Positions 11,770-23,094 of a DNA stretch of 64,000 nt are shown here, piece by piece. The number at the start of each line of letters is the position of its first letter. Positions within the stretch are counted from its first letter, which is position 1. The translations under genes were made by a program, and so were the position numbers. The DNA is from Lateolabrax maculatus (lineage: Eukaryota; Chordata; Actinopteri; Acropomatiformes; Lateolabracidae), in assembly GCA_031216445.1 (NCBI GenBank), contig CM062219.1, forward strand, positions 22,164,001 to 22,228,000, given 5' to 3'. The notes below the pieces were generated by a model. That model was not told the origin of the DNA, searched no databases, and was given only the letters and a program-made list of their open reading frames with translations.

Positions 11770-12111
11770 TACTAAAATGTCACACACATAAAAGTGAAAT
11801 GCTTTTACATACACAACTGAAAAATGATGTGCTCACATTCTTGGTTGAGGCAGATTATCAAAGTTTGACAAGAGCAAAAGGCTAACTGTCACCCCTTATT
11901 GACCCTCCTCTGTCTAAACCGACTCTCCCACTTCTCACTCCCACTTTCAAACTCTGATTATTTCTAATGCTATGTCCAGTTTCTAATGCCCAATTGTTGT
12001 CACATTTGAAAAAGTTCTGATGGTCTCCCTTGACGACAATATATTATAACAGTTGTTTGCCTTTATTATGAAAGGCATGGTCTTTTCTCTAGCCTCCAGT
12101 TCAACTGAATA
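11770..12111. other. No recognised feature
   Basis: Spacer between two Tc1 insertions in the dqx1 intron. Nothing is recognised on either strand. Confidence 0.5.
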
Positions 12112-12113
12112 TA

Positions 12114-13672
12114 CAGTGGGTACGGAAAGTATTCAGACCCCTTTAAATTTTTCACTCTTTGTTTCATTGCAGCCATTTGCTAAAATCAAAAAAATTCATT
12201 TTATTTCTCATTAATGTACACTCAGCACTCCATCTTGACAGAAAAAAACAGAAATGTAGAAATTTTTGCAAATTTATTAAAAAAGAAAAACTGAAATATC
12301 ACACGGTCATAAGTATTCAGACCCTTTGCTCAGTATTGAGTAGAAGCACCCTTTTGAGCTAATACAGCCATGAGTCTTCTTGGGAATGATGCAACAAGTT
12401 TTTCACACCTGGATCCTCTGCCATTCTTCCTTGCAGATCCTCTCCAGTTCCGTCAGGTTGGATGGTGAACGTTGGTGGACAGCCATTTTCAGGTCTCTCC
12501 AGAGATGCTCAATTGGGTTTAGGTCAGGGTTCTGGCTGGGCCAGTCAAGAATGGTGACAGAGTTGTTCTGAAGCCACTCCTTTGTTATTTTAGCTGTGTG
12601 CTTAGGGTCATTGTCTTGTTGGAAGGTGAACCTTCGGCCCAGTCTGAGGTCCTGAGCACTCTGGAAGAGGTTTTCTTCCAGGATATCTCTGTACTTGGCC
12701 GCATTCATCCTTCCTTTCCTTCAATTGCAACCAGTCGTCCTGTCCCTGTAGCTGAAAAACACCCCCATAGCATGATGCTGCCACCACCATGTTTCACTGT
12801 TGGGTTTGTATTGGGCAGGTGATGAGCAGTGCCTGGTTTTCTCCACACATACCGCTTAGAATTAACACCAAAAAGTTCAATCTTCGTCTCATCAGACCAG
12901 AGAATCTTATTTCTCATAGTCTGGGAGTCCTTCATGTGTTTTTTGGCAAACTCTATGAGGAGAGGCTTCCGTTGGGCCACTCTGCCATAAAGCCCCGACT
13001 GGTGGAGAGCTGCAGTGATAGTTGACTTTGTGGAACTTTCTCCCATCTCCCTACTGCATCTCTGGAGCTCAGCCACAGTGATCTTTGGGTTCTTCTTTAC
13101 CTCTCTCACCAAGGCTCTTCTCCCACGATTGCTCAGTTTGGCTGGACGGCCAGGTCTAGGAAGAGTTCTGGTCATCCCAAACTTCTTCCATTTAAGGATT
13201 ATGGAGGCCATTGCGCTCTTAGGAACCTTGAGTGCTGCAGAAATTCTTTTGTAACCTTGGCCAGATCTGTGCCTTGCCACAATTCTGTCTCTGAGCTCCT
13301 TGGGCAGTTCCTTCGACCTCATGATTCTCATTTGCTCTGACATGCACTGTGAGCTGTAAGGTCTTATATAGACAGGTGTGTGCCTTTCCTAATCAAGTCC
13401 AATCAGTTTAATTAAACACATTTCGACTCCAATGAAGGAGTAGAACCATCTCAAGGAGGATCAGAAGAAATGGACAGCATGTGAGTTAAATATGAGTGTC
13501 ACAGCAAAGGGTCTGAATACTACTGAAAAATTTCTACATTTCTTTTTTTTTCTGTCAAGATGGGGTGCTGAGTGTACATTAATGAGAAATAAAATGAATT
13601 TTTTTGATTTTAGCAAATGGCTGCAATGAAACAGAGTGAAAAATTTAAAGGGGTCTGAATACTTTCTGTACC

Positions 13673-13676
<4 letters not shown>
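12114..13676 (-). mobile_element. Tc1-like element, family 1, copy A
   Basis: The left terminus CAGTGGGTACGGAAAGTA is preceded by TA (12112-12113). The right terminus is altered to TTTCTGTACCCAGTG and runs straight into a GT/AT microsatellite. The subterminal repeats match copies B and C. It lies in the intron between dqx1 coding exons 2 and 3, in the same direction as the host gene. Confidence 0.93.
12330..13343 (-). pseudogene. Tc1 family 1 transposase, copy A, broken
   Basis: The minus-strand reading begins M-S-E-Q-M at 13343 and holds the paired-like HTH domain and W-S-D-E-T-K (first Asp). After a frameshift it continues with Q-Q-D-N-D-P-K-H-T (second Asp) and N-P-I-E-H-L-W (Glu), a DD34E transposase. 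Compared with copies B and C it lacks about 24 bases in the linker before the catalytic core, has a 5-base insertion near 12710 and an 8-base deletion near 12410. The reading is therefore split into at least two frames and is inactive. Confidence 0.92.
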
Positions 13677-13718
<42 letters not shown>

Positions 13719-13790
13719 ATATATGTATATATGTGTGTATATGTATATGTATATATGTGTACATGTATATATGTATGTATATATGCATCA
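13677..13790. repeat. (GT)n / (TATATG)n compound microsatellite
   Basis: A GT run passes into interspersed GTATAT and ATGTATAT units. It begins where the last bases of the Tc1 copy A terminus should be. The 60-72 codon open frames on both strands here are repeat artefacts. Confidence 0.95.
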
Positions 13791-14127
13791 TCATTCTGAA
13801 TAATGTTCCTAGCTGTGTATATGACCACATTTTACTGAAAAAAGTTTTCATAAGAACCTTTCAGCTGTATATGTGAGCATATAATTTTTCAGTTTTGTGT
13901 ATATAAAAGCATTTCACTTGCATGTGTGTGCGGTTTTCAGTATAGTATGTGAATGAGTTTGGTTTCATATGTGTATGTGAGAGAAAAAGTATATACATCT
14001 ATGCATGGTAATTCTGAATAATCTCCCTAATGACCCCTCATACTTTTATCTCTCCTGTGAATGATTAAAGGGAAAATATTTTCATTTTTTGGTGTTGCTA
14101 GCTGTAATAGTGCAACTGAAAACAAAT
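13791..14127. other. No recognised feature
   Basis: A+T-rich intron sequence of dqx1. No exon or known repeat is seen. Confidence 0.5.
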
Positions 14128-14365
14128 GTCAGACACGTTCTCACCAACTGGAAATACTTTGTTTGGTTTAGGTGAGGGGTGCAGGAGGCTGGACATGATG
14201 CAAAAAGTATGCTGCGATTGCAATTCTGCATTTTTAACACCAGAAATAGAAAACTAGAATTGAAACGGCTTATTTTTTACAAGAAATCACAGGTATGCTA
14301 CAATTAGTGCTAGCTTCAAAGTGGAGCGTTTAGGCCGAGCCAAACAATGCAGGTTAGCCGGCTGC
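14128..14365 (+). repeat. Dispersed repeat R2, copy 1
   Basis: It aligns by eye, in the same orientation, with 55200-55425. Shared words include GTTCTCACC, CTGGAAATA, AGGGGTGCAGGAG, GCAAAAAGT, GCTGCGATTG and ACAAGAAATCACAGG. No coding capacity or terminal repeat was found. It is an unnamed dispersed repeat. Confidence 0.65.
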
Positions 14366-14747
14366 GTTTATCCAGCGCCAGCCACATGTGTAAAATATAG
14401 CAGTTGTGGATGAGAGGGGAATTTACTGCTGGAAGTCATCAACACTCCCACTCACTCGCTGTGAATCCCCCAGACAATGATCTCCTTTATTCACACATGG
14501 GCTCAATCGGACATTACACAGACTCTGTACTATGGAGCTGGAAGGGTAAAGTCTGTTCAATATCCATCCCAACTGATTCGGACATTTCGGTTCTGACATA
14601 CAGCTCCTCCAGGTAATGTATAAATAAGTTAAGGGTTGTAGTGCATGTGTGAAAGGGACTTAAGGGTCACTACCCAGTAACGGTGTAAAATAATGATGGT
14701 ATAAGATTATTAAGATTATATTATAGCCATTATCCATGCATTCTAAC

Positions 14748-14941
14748 CTGAGGAGGGTGTCGGGTGTACAGCTATCATCATGAGACACCCTGTAGCCCAC
14801 CTCCAGACCAAGGCTGAGGTCCATCTCATCAGCCACGCGAAGGGCCAAACTAACCGCTGCCACCAAATAGGGCTGGGAGCAACACACCAGGCCCTGAGAA
14901 AATTCATAGGACAAAGCATACTGCACACACCACTGTGGCAC
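14748..14941 (-). CDS. dqx1: dqx1 coding exon 2
   Basis: This minus-strand exon of 194 bp follows an acceptor ending CCCTCTAG at 14942 and precedes a GTTAGA donor at 14747. It starts in phase 0 after the Q that ends exon 1 and leaves two bases to complete an arginine in exon 3. It encodes residues 121-185. Visible are V-P-Q-W (the DEAH-family continuation after motif I), then Q-P-Y-L-V-A-A and R-V-A-D-E-M (motif Ia and following helix), and T-L-L-R (motif Ib region). Confidence 0.94.
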
Positions 14942-15525
14942 CTAGAGGGAGAACAGGAGGAAGAAGAGAAAAAAGACAGAGGTCAACAAGAGGTAGTAAT
15001 CGAAATACTGGAGACATGCACACATTTACTCACATAGTTACATTTGTGGAACACACTCTACTTGTATGTAGCCAATATTACGTTCCCTCACAATATGTGT
15101 TGCGTTACCTCGCAATATGTTTTCTGTTCTTATCCAACTTTAAAACACAGTGGAATTGTGAAAGCTTCCTATATTATCAACATTCTCAGGATGGATCGCT
15201 AATAGATTTTTCAGATTTTTAGCTTGGAAGCAAAACAATGGAACTCAGGTTAGCAAGTTAACACGTCGTATGGCATGGGTGGCAGCTGTAAGACCAACAA
15301 ACATCACCTTCAGCAACATTTCAGAGAGCAATGTGTACCCCAGTGTTTTTATGAAACCATCTAGTCAATATGTATATTTTTCACAAAAACCCCCTTGTGA
15401 TGTGGCCTGTATTAACAGCGTTATATGTTGTATTCCACACGTTACCATAAATGATGTAAAATCATTCAATTCTAAATCTCCTTATTTGTATGACATAATA
15501 TTGATATTGCAATGCTAAATGGAAT
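14942..15525. other. dqx1 intron, no recognised feature
   Basis: Only intron sequence is seen. The plus-strand frames near 14780-15222 are shadows of the exon or chance frames. Confidence 0.5.
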
Positions 15526-15529
15526 GTAA

Positions 15530-15665
15530 AAAGAATGCATTTATATAGCGCTTTCCTAGTCTACCAACCACTTAAAACACTTTACAACACATGCCAACAT
15601 TCACACACACATTCATACACTGATGGCAGAGGCTGCCATGCAAGGTCAACCTGAACCATAGCACC
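15530..15665 (-). mobile_element. SINE family 2, 3' part
   Basis: It contains ATTTATATAGCGCTTTCC, TAGTCTACCAACCACTT and CATTCATACACTGATGGCAG. This is the reverse complement of the 3' body of a common fish tRNA-derived SINE. A second 3' fragment lies at 62130-62290, and a copy retaining the 5' head is at 58437. Confidence 0.7.
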
Positions 15666-15949
15666 CTTTATTTGTGTAAAGTTCCCACCACCAATGTAGT
15701 GCGAATACAAAAGGTACAAAAAGTCAAGTGGCAATGTAACCTTCAAGTACAGACAATTCAAGTAGCCTACAATTGAGATAAAAAAGGCAAATATAAAAAC
15801 ATAAATATGAAAACTTGACATACTTAACAGTGTGCAACAGTTCAATTAAAATAAAAATATATTCACATTAAATGCACTATGATGATCTGCCTCTGTTGCC
15901 CCATCCTATTAAGCTGTGTTTCAGAGAAGACTCTATAGAGACATTCAAA

Positions 15950-16400
15950 GGACTTTAAAGATCAAGAGTTTGCCATGTTACTTTATTTAAGATGGGTCAT
16001 AGTTCTGTTTTAATTTTGTAGTCTTATTATACATGCTTTGTTTCCCGTTTGATTTTGTAATACTCTTTCCTCTCGTTTGTTTCTTCACTTCCTGCCTCTG
16101 TGTGTTTTCACAACTTGTAAATGTCTTTACCTTTGCCTTACCTTTACATGTCCTTATTAGCCTCACTTGTCTTCACTTCCCACATCAGCCACTCTCCATA
16201 TATACTGGTCAAGTTAATTTGTCAGATCATCCCAGTTACTCTGCATTGGGTTTTTTGGGCTTGGGTTTCTGTGTCCAGAACGTTACCTAGACTTGAACCT
16301 GTCAGGCTATCTCTACCTGCATGTAAGTTTTCTTGTCATCACTGAAGAACTGCTGCCTCTTTACTGCCTTTACTGCCTGTCTTTATTTGGGTATTGTAAC
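15950..16400 (+). mobile_element. Possible gypsy-type LTR relic 2
   Basis: It is CT-rich, with TTTCCCGTTTGATT, CTTCACTTCCTGCC and a CCATATATACTGG TATA-like site at about 16195. Its make-up and order resemble 9990-10440. Termini are not recognisable, so this is a low-confidence call. Confidence 0.4.
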
Positions 16401-17895
16401 AGACACAGACTACTGAACAAAAAAGTCACTGTGTTCACAGTTGTGTCAATCGTCATTTCATCTTAGGTGCCCTTGCATAAAGTTACACATACGTTTTCAT
16501 ATACTATATAAGCTGACATCCTCTTTTCTTACTCGTAGGTCATACTCTCTACATTTACAATACATCAATCTGTATCCATGCAGTTATCCTGAGTACAATA
16601 AATGAAAACATCATCATCCTGCAGATTACTGTACTAATTCGTTTAAGTTTACTTTCACTAATTACATAACCATGGTTATTGACCAGTAGTTGGCCCACTA
16701 TATCAGCATACTTCATATGCATAGTTCAAAGTAAAATTAAATGAGCTGGGACGTTGCACTGGGCGCAGCTGAGCATAAATAGACATAACATTATGGCTCA
16801 GAAGGAATGGAAGAAGAAAAGTATTGTGAGGTAAAAAGTGTTGCTGTGGCCCGTGACCCTTGGGGGGCTCCATACTACTTGAACATGAAAGGGGAGCACT
16901 TTTGCCACAGGTATCTGACATTTCTTACTTCTTACAATGTTCAGCTTTTATTGGCAACTTGTGTGTAAGTTCAGTAAATTGGCCAGGGAGTCTTGTTAAG
17001 TCCATCCACTGTCCAAGTGCATAACACCAATGATAAGAATGGGGACCCTAACCAGACAAATATTATCCTTCATAATGTTATGGCTTACATGTTAGCATAT
17101 ATATTAGCATATTTTATTATTTATTATTGTCACTTTCTTCACAAGCTAATTTCACCCACTGTTTGGGGCTGAGCAGGTAGTGTACAGTGGGCCTATCAGA
17201 GCTTTTACTTGAATTCTCGAACAAACACCAAACAAACAAACCTAGGAAGGCTTGCAATCACAAAAACAACATTAATTATGCCAAATATTCAGACCTGCAT
17301 ACAAATTTAATCTCCATGGCATCAGTGATGTGTCGTATTGTTTATGAATATTACATCTGAATACAGTTTGAGCAAGATGCCAGTTGTTCTTATTCAACTC
17401 TGAGCAAGATTAAAAGTAGCAGAAATGATCGACATTATAGTACATGCAGCCAACTGTGCAAAGGTCAAAGAGACAGTGCCCTAACAACAGGTGTACTAAT
17501 TATGAGGGTCGTCAGAATGATAAGATGCATCGGGTAAAAAGCCAGGGCAGTAGCATTAACTGTCGCGAGAGAAGAAGGTGCTGGAAAGAAAAGTGTTCCT
17601 TGATGAAATGAGTGTTCAGGTCAGGACACATCTACTATAAAGAAGTGTATGGGCTTAGAAACTGTTATTATCTCTATAATGCTTAATGAATCTGCTTGGT
17701 TTGTAATTCAAACACTTTGAAAAATAAGCAAATATATGCAGTGTACATATATGAAATATAATATTAATTTTAATTATTAAACATATACAAACATATAAAA
17801 ATTATTCTAGCTAGTATTTTTACTGACATAAACATATGACCAGTATTTTCCTGAAAACCGGAATCTTACAATTTCGTTTTGGCTGTAAGACTCTC
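16401..17895. other. No recognised feature
   Basis: Intron sequence between dqx1 coding exons 1 and 2. No exon, RT, transposase or terminal repeat is recognised. Confidence 0.5.
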
Positions 17896-17899
17896 CTCA

Positions 17900-18050
17900 C
17901 TTTCTTGGTATCCTGGTCGCCTACGGGTCTAAGGCGCTGAGCAGGTAATCACAAGTCTGGTCAGGAACCCCCTTTCTCCTCTAATTTTCTTGTCACTTCT
18001 CCTGTCTGCTATAAAGTAACTACAAAATGCCCAAAAATATACAAAAAATG
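17900..18050 (+). mobile_element. tRNA-derived SINE, family 1, copy
   Basis: A tRNA-like head (GTCGCCTACGGGTCTAAGG, GCGCTGAGCAGG) is followed by a TTGTCACTTCTCCTGTCTGC body and an AAAATGCCCAAAAATA tail, as in the copies at 2925 and 21900. Confidence 0.65.
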
Positions 18051-18104
18051 TCAACACAAACCCATTATTACTGTGTTACAATAACCTGTTTAGTCAAACC
18101 AATG

Positions 18105-18240
18105 TAAAGGTGCTGTATGTAACTTTTTACATGTATTAATCGTTTTTTATTGCCAATTTGTGAATGGATTGTAATGTAACATAAAAATTGAGACTTTCCC
18201 CAACCTTCCCGGCTGTGTCTGTCAATCTGTGGACTGATTT
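18105..18240 (+). repeat. Possible dispersed repeat fragment
   Basis: GGTGCTGTATGTAACTTTTT, TTGCCAATTTG and GACTTTCCCC in this order resemble the start of a short fish repeat. This rests on memory and no second copy in the window confirms it. Confidence 0.3.
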
Positions 18241-18392
18241 CTATCTAAAGGATGTGACTTAATACTTTTTTTTTCAACACACTTAAGAGAATATTGTACT
18301 TTTTACTCTTTTCCATTTATTTGACAGCTATAATTACCAGTTACTCGGTAGATTAAGATTTTACAAATAAAACATGTTAAGCTTGAAAAATA

Positions 18393-20025
18393 CAGTGGGT
18401 ACGGAAAGTATTCAGACCCCTTTAAATTTTTCACTCTTTGTTTCATTGCAGCCATTTGCTAAAATCAAAAAAGTTCATTTTATTTCTCATTAATGTACAC
18501 TCAGCACCCCATCTTGACAGAAAAAAACAGAAATGTAGAAATTTTTGCAAATTTATTAAAAAAGAAAAACTGAAATATCACATGGTCATAAGTATTCAGA
18601 CCCTTTGCTGTGACACTCATATTTAACTCACATGCTGTCCATTTCTTCTGATCCTCCTTGAGATGGTTCTACTCCTTCATTGGAGTCCAGCTGTGTTTAA
18701 ATAAACTGATTGGACTTGATTAGGAAAGGCACACACCTGTCTATATAAGACCTTACAGCTCACAGTGCATGTCAGAGCAAATGAGAATCATGAGGTCAAA
18801 AGAACTGCCCAAGGAGCTCAGAGACAGAATTGTGGCAAGGCACAGATCTGGCCAAGGTTACAAAAGAATTTCTGCAGCACTAAAGGTTCCTAAGAGCTCA
18901 GTGGCCTCCATAATCCTTAAATGGAAGAAGTTTGGGACGACCAGAACTCTTCCTAGACCTGGCCGTCCAGCCAAACTGAGCAATCGTGGGAGAAGAGCCT
19001 TGGTGAGAGAGGTAAAGAAGAACCCAAAGATCACTGTGGCTGAGCTCCAGAGATGCAGTAGGGAGATGGGAGAAAGTTCCACAAAGTCAACTATCACTGC
19101 AGCCCTCCACCAGTCGGGGCTTTATGGCAGAGTGGCCCGACGGAAGCCTCTCCTCAGTGCAAGACATATGAAAGCCTGCATAGAGTTTGCCAAAAAACAC
19201 ATGAAGGACTCCCAGACTATGAGAAATAAGATTCTCTGGTCTGATGAGACGAAGATTGAACTTTTTGGTGTTAATTCTAAGCGGTATGTGTGGAGAAAAC
19301 CAGGCACTGCTCATCACCTTCCCAATACAATCCCAACAGTGAAACATGGTGGTGGCAGCATCATGCTATGGGGGTGTTTTTCAGCTACAGGGACAGGACG
19401 ACTGGTTGCAATTGAAGGAAAGATGAATGCGGCCAAGTACAGAGATATCCTGGAAGAAAACCTCTTCCAGAGTGCTCAGGACCCTCAGACTGGGCCGAAG
19501 GTTCACCTTCCAACAAGACAATGACCCTAAGCACACAACTAAAATAACAAAGGGGTGGCTTCGGAACAACTCTGTGACCATTCTTGACTGGCCCAGCCAG
19601 AGCCCTGACCTAAACCCAATTGAGCATCTCTGGAGAGACCTGAAAATGGCTGTCCACCAACGTTCACCATCCAACCTGACGGAACTGGAGAGGATCTGCA
19701 AGGAAGAATGGCAGAGGATCCCCAAATCCAGGTGTGAAAAACTTGTTGCATCATTCCCAAGAAGACTCATGGCTGTACTAGCTCAAAAGGGTGCTTCTAC
19801 TCAATACTGAGCAAAAGGTCTGAATACTTATGACCATGTGATATTTCAGTTTTTCTTTTCTAATAAATTTGCAAAAATTTCTACATTTCTGTTTTTTTTC
19901 TGTCAAGATTGAGTGCTGAGTGTACATTAATGAGAAATAAAATGAACTTTTTTGATTTTAGCAAATGGCTGCAATGAAACAGAGTGAAAAATTTACAGGG
20001 GTCTGAATACTTTCCGTACCCACTG
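18393..20025 (+). mobile_element. Tc1-like element, family 1, copy B (full length)
   Basis: It is 1633 bp, with both terminal inverted repeats (CAGTGGGTACGGAAAGTA at left, its complement at right) and TA on each side (18391-18392 and 20026-20027). It is the best-preserved of the family 1 copies here. It lies in the intron between dqx1 coding exons 1 and 2, on the opposite strand to the gene, and splits an older repeat. Confidence 0.97.
18769..19810 (+). pseudogene. Tc1 family 1 transposase, copy B, one frameshift
   Basis: The reading starts M-S-E-Q-M and runs 251 codons. It covers the HTH domains (K-V-P-K-S-S then the G-R-P-A-K-L linker) and W-S-D-E-T-K with the first catalytic Asp. The frame then breaks near 19480, where a C run is one base longer than in copies A and C. 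The second frame carries Q-Q-D-N-D-P-K-H-T (second Asp) and N-P-I-E-H-L-W (Glu) and ends A-S-T-Q-Y stop. Total length would match the usual ~340 residues of Tc1 transposases. A single-base assembly error is possible. Confidence 0.93.
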
Positions 20026-20182
20026 TATGATGCATTTTTAGAGATTAACTACCTAAAAGTATATCAAATAGTTAAAAATATCTCCACAAAGGAACTTTTA
20101 CTAGTAATGGATATTCGTTTTTTTTTTATTATTTCTACTTTTACATAAGTAAAGGATTTGAATTCTTCCACCTCCACCACTG

Positions 20183-21400
20183 GGCTATGCACGGGGGTGG
20201 TGGGGGCAGACTGGCAGTTGAATAAAATCATGTGGCTATTGACTAAACCAAAAATACTCCCTGTATGGCATTTTTCTTTTATTTGTCCTGTAACGTTATC
20301 CCCACAGTACTGGAGTACATCTATGAAGCGTGCATGAGTTCACATGCACGATTACGTTGTGGCTATAGACTGACTTCATAAATAGTTTCATGATATTTCA
20401 TCATGTTGAGAATATTATGTGGCAGTCCGCCAAACATCTCGTTAAGTAGTATTAGACGATACCATGGAGTAGTAGGTTGTTTAACTACATCATCATAGAC
20501 TTTTACCTTTCTAGCTGTTCCAAAAAATTAATGGATGTTTTGCTGCCTTTTCATCTTTGCTTGTTAACGTTAGCTGGCTAAAGACTGGAGAAAAAAAGGC
20601 TAGCAACAGGTGCCGGCAGCTTTTAAGGTGGAATGTTTTCTAGCATTTTAGTCCATAAATGTCAATATGGCAACTTTGACCATTCCATTTATTTTTATTT
20701 GCTCTGTTGCATGACATGTGTTTTATTTTTTATTTTTTAGCAGGTCATGTTAAAGGCAGAGTAGGCAATTTATCTTAGAAGCATTTTTCGTTATATATTA
20801 CATCCCGACAGCAATCAATAAGAAAGAAATCCACTTAATTACTGTAAACAGTAGGGGGCAGAGCCCTATGGTATGTTTGGTTTGCTTCTTTGTGGCAAAC
20901 CTCCCCCCTCTTCTATTAGATGATGATTAGCTGAATTAAGGCGGCATATTGGTGAAATTAGTTTTTGACTGACAAAGGATTGTAAGCCTCTAATTGGCCA
21001 AATTAGAAAAAAGATTGAATTACCCTGCCCTCTCAAAGTCTCCAGTCTGCAGACAAACCTTACTCAAAAATTTGGCCAACTTGTAAGTGGTTGTTAGTAA
21101 AGTTTTCTGTTTGCCGTGGTGACTTAAATACGAACCCATTTAACGTCACATTGTTTGTGTGTAGCAGTCATCTAATCTGAAGGTTCCCAGTTAGAATCTG
21201 GCTTTTATATATTTTTATTCATTGTTATTATGTTAACAACATGCAACTTCAATGCAAAGTGACATGCAACAAAGGCATGACCAAGTATTATTGTTGAGAT
21301 AATCACTTCTTTCCCATGTATTTAACTTGATTGATATGATTGCAACAAACACTGTCAATTTGTTTAGAGCCTGACCTTAAATAAGTCTAGGTGATTACAC
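20183..21400. other. No recognised feature
   Basis: dqx1 intron sequence with no recognised exon. A stretch near 20755-20960 (AAGGCAGAGTAGGCAATTT) may be an old repeat, but I cannot support this. Confidence 0.45.
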
Positions 21401-21436
21401 ATACTATGTGTTATAGCCCTGTTGGTTACTGGTTAC

Positions 21437-21796
21437 CTGGGTGCTTTTTCCAGCTCCACTGGGTGCACTGAGCAGCACCATGTTGTGCCTCTCCAGGTGC
21501 TCCAGTAGACTCTGTCTGAGCCTCCATATAGGAAACTGCTGTCTCTCTTCCAGCAGGGAGTAGTAGCGTGAAGAAAAGGGCAAACCATCATATGGGTTCA
21601 CTTCCAGGTCTTCCAGGTCTCCCAGCCCTTCCTCCTCCCCTCCTCCTCCTCCTCTCCCTCCTCCTCCTCCTCCTTCCTCGTCTAAATCCCCAGACAGGAG
21701 GGAAGACAGGGACAGGGAGTCCATGGCCATTGAGGGCGGCAGCCGGGACCGAGGGGAGAGGGAGGTGACGGAGTGCTTTGCTGGTGGCGTTGACAT
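21437..21796 (-). CDS. dqx1: dqx1 coding exon 1: DEAQ-box RNA helicase-like ATPase, N-terminus
   Basis: Start of the gene for DQX1, a DEAH/DEAQ-family RNA-dependent ATPase homologue of unknown cellular role. The exon is open to an acceptor (CTCTCTGCAG, exon edge at 21856) and ends at a GTAACC donor (21436). The start is placed at the second of two tandem ATGs (21796, purine at -3); 21799 is equally possible. A low-complexity acidic/glycine run of about 20 residues precedes the conserved V-N-P-Y-D-G-L-P-F-S-S-R-Y-Y block. Walker A follows: G-A-G-K-S-T, Lys about residue 117. Exons 1-3 join in phase to 336 residues; mammalian DQX1 is about 700, so roughly half is outside the window. DHX paralogues are less likely because the Y-D-G-L-P block and a Q in motif II are DQX1 traits. 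Confidence 0.92.
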
Positions 21797-21894
21797 CATC
21801 AGCAAGGGATTGGGATGAGGCAGGAGTGTGGGGTTTACAAATAGGCCTGAGATTACCTGCAGAGAGGCAAAAACAATCATGATTTTTTTTTTTT

Positions 21895-22020
21895 TTTTGA
21901 AGATTATTTTTGGGGCTTTCTTTTTTTTTTTTTTTTGCATTGATAGGAACAGAGGGGAGGAAAGTGAGAGAGAGAGAGGCCTTAATGGTATGCGCTCTAC
22001 CCAGGGAGCTACCAGGGGCA
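21895..22020 (-). mobile_element. tRNA-derived SINE, family 1, truncated copy
   Basis: On the minus strand it reads TGGTAGCTCCCTGGGTAGAG (tRNA head), a CTCTCTCTCACTTTCC body and an A-rich tail seen here as two T runs. The B-box region appears deleted. It lies just upstream of the acceptor of dqx1 coding exon 1. Confidence 0.65.
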
Positions 22021-22114
22021 CACTTTGTTATGTCGGGTCAAAAAGGTCCAGATGTGGGCAAGAAAGGGTCTGGTCTTCTTGCCGACTGTTAATCAAAAAT
22101 CACCTCTATCTAGC

Positions 22115-22530
22115 CTAATGGAGTCTCAAAAATACTCAGAAGAATGCAGCCGAGTCAGACAGAATCTGATGTGAAGAGTTTATTGAGTACAAGCATGTAA
22201 CAACAATAAACTTGAGTGAGGTCCCGGAACCTTACTGATTTCAGCTCAAAAAGCCACTCTTTATATACCCTGTGGCTTGGGGGGAAACTACCTCCTCCTT
22301 TCTTTAAAAGCCAAAAACATGCCCAGAGACAATGGTGTAAGTTCACTCTCCTTCAATTTAATTGGTGTATTTGCCTGTCCTCCTCCTGTAGGAATTTACA
22401 CCAGTGTCCTCGAGCCTTTCCAAATTCACCCGACTCTTTACACCTGTGTCCTGTTTTTTAAACCAGTAAGTTCTGGGATTACTAGAACTATTTCTTTTAA
22501 AAACTGACAGTTATAGTGGGTCATATAACG
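22115..22530 (-). mobile_element. LTR-like relic, family B
   Basis: On the minus strand a good TATA box (GGGTATATAAAGAGTGGC, near 22270) is followed about 90 bases later by CTCAATAAACTCTTC, a poly(A) signal, and then a short U5-like stretch. This is the layout of an LTR promoter and terminator. I could not fix the TG/CA ends or a target duplication, so the limits are approximate. Confidence 0.5.
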
Positions 22531-22624
22531 GTCAAGCATGATCTGACGCCTACCTGGAGCCCTGTCATCAGTGTTGGAGCTGTGCCGTCAGTCACGTGGC
22601 CCTTATCAGCTCATTCTACTAACC

Positions 22625-22651
22625 AAACTAACTACTAACTAACTAACTAAC
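22625..22651. repeat. (CTAA)n microsatellite
   Basis: Imperfect tandem CTAA units. A short (CTA)n run lies further on at about 22779-22795. Confidence 0.85.
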
Positions 22652-23094
22652 CAATGTACCTAAATAACGTGGCCTATTCTGCCAAGGATTTTGCTTACTC
22701 TGCTGCTCCTACTCCATCAGGTCATCTGCAGGCTAACCTTGGTTTTTTCTACACAGTTTCTCTCTGTTACACATTTCACTACTACTACTACTACTATTCA
22801 CAGTTACTGAATGTTTTGAGCAAGATTTCTGTTTGAATTGATTTTTAAGTCATGAGTTGCCTCGCTAGCCTTTGATATTCCGCTGACAGTACAGTCAGAA
22901 GAGACACTAAGTCATACAGCAGCTGAGAAGAACAAAAAGTAAGGATATTTCACACGATTTCAGGTACTACAAACATCAATGTAAAGTAAATCTCAGGCGC
23001 ACAGTACCTCCTGTCTCTACTGAACATTTTCTGCCTTTTCAGCTAATCCAGTGAATTAAACAAATGTACTTAATGATACAGCAGTCGTGTAAAT

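Larger units (their letters stand above)
18255..20182 (+). mobile_element. Non-autonomous DNA element R3, split by Tc1 copy B
   Basis: Left of the Tc1 element the sequence has GTACTTTTTACTC and ATTTATTTGACAGCTATAA. Right of it the sequence resumes (AACTACCTAAAAGTATA) and ends ATTCTTCCACCTCCACCACTG. The terminus CAGTGGTGGA and the internal TATTTGACAGCTA are also found at 36108-36362. Only the right terminus is clear; the left one is not seen. Confidence 0.6.

Noticed and set aside
13610..13876. Open frames of 65-72 codons with H-T and V-C repeats
   Set aside because: They are translations of the GT/AT microsatellite.
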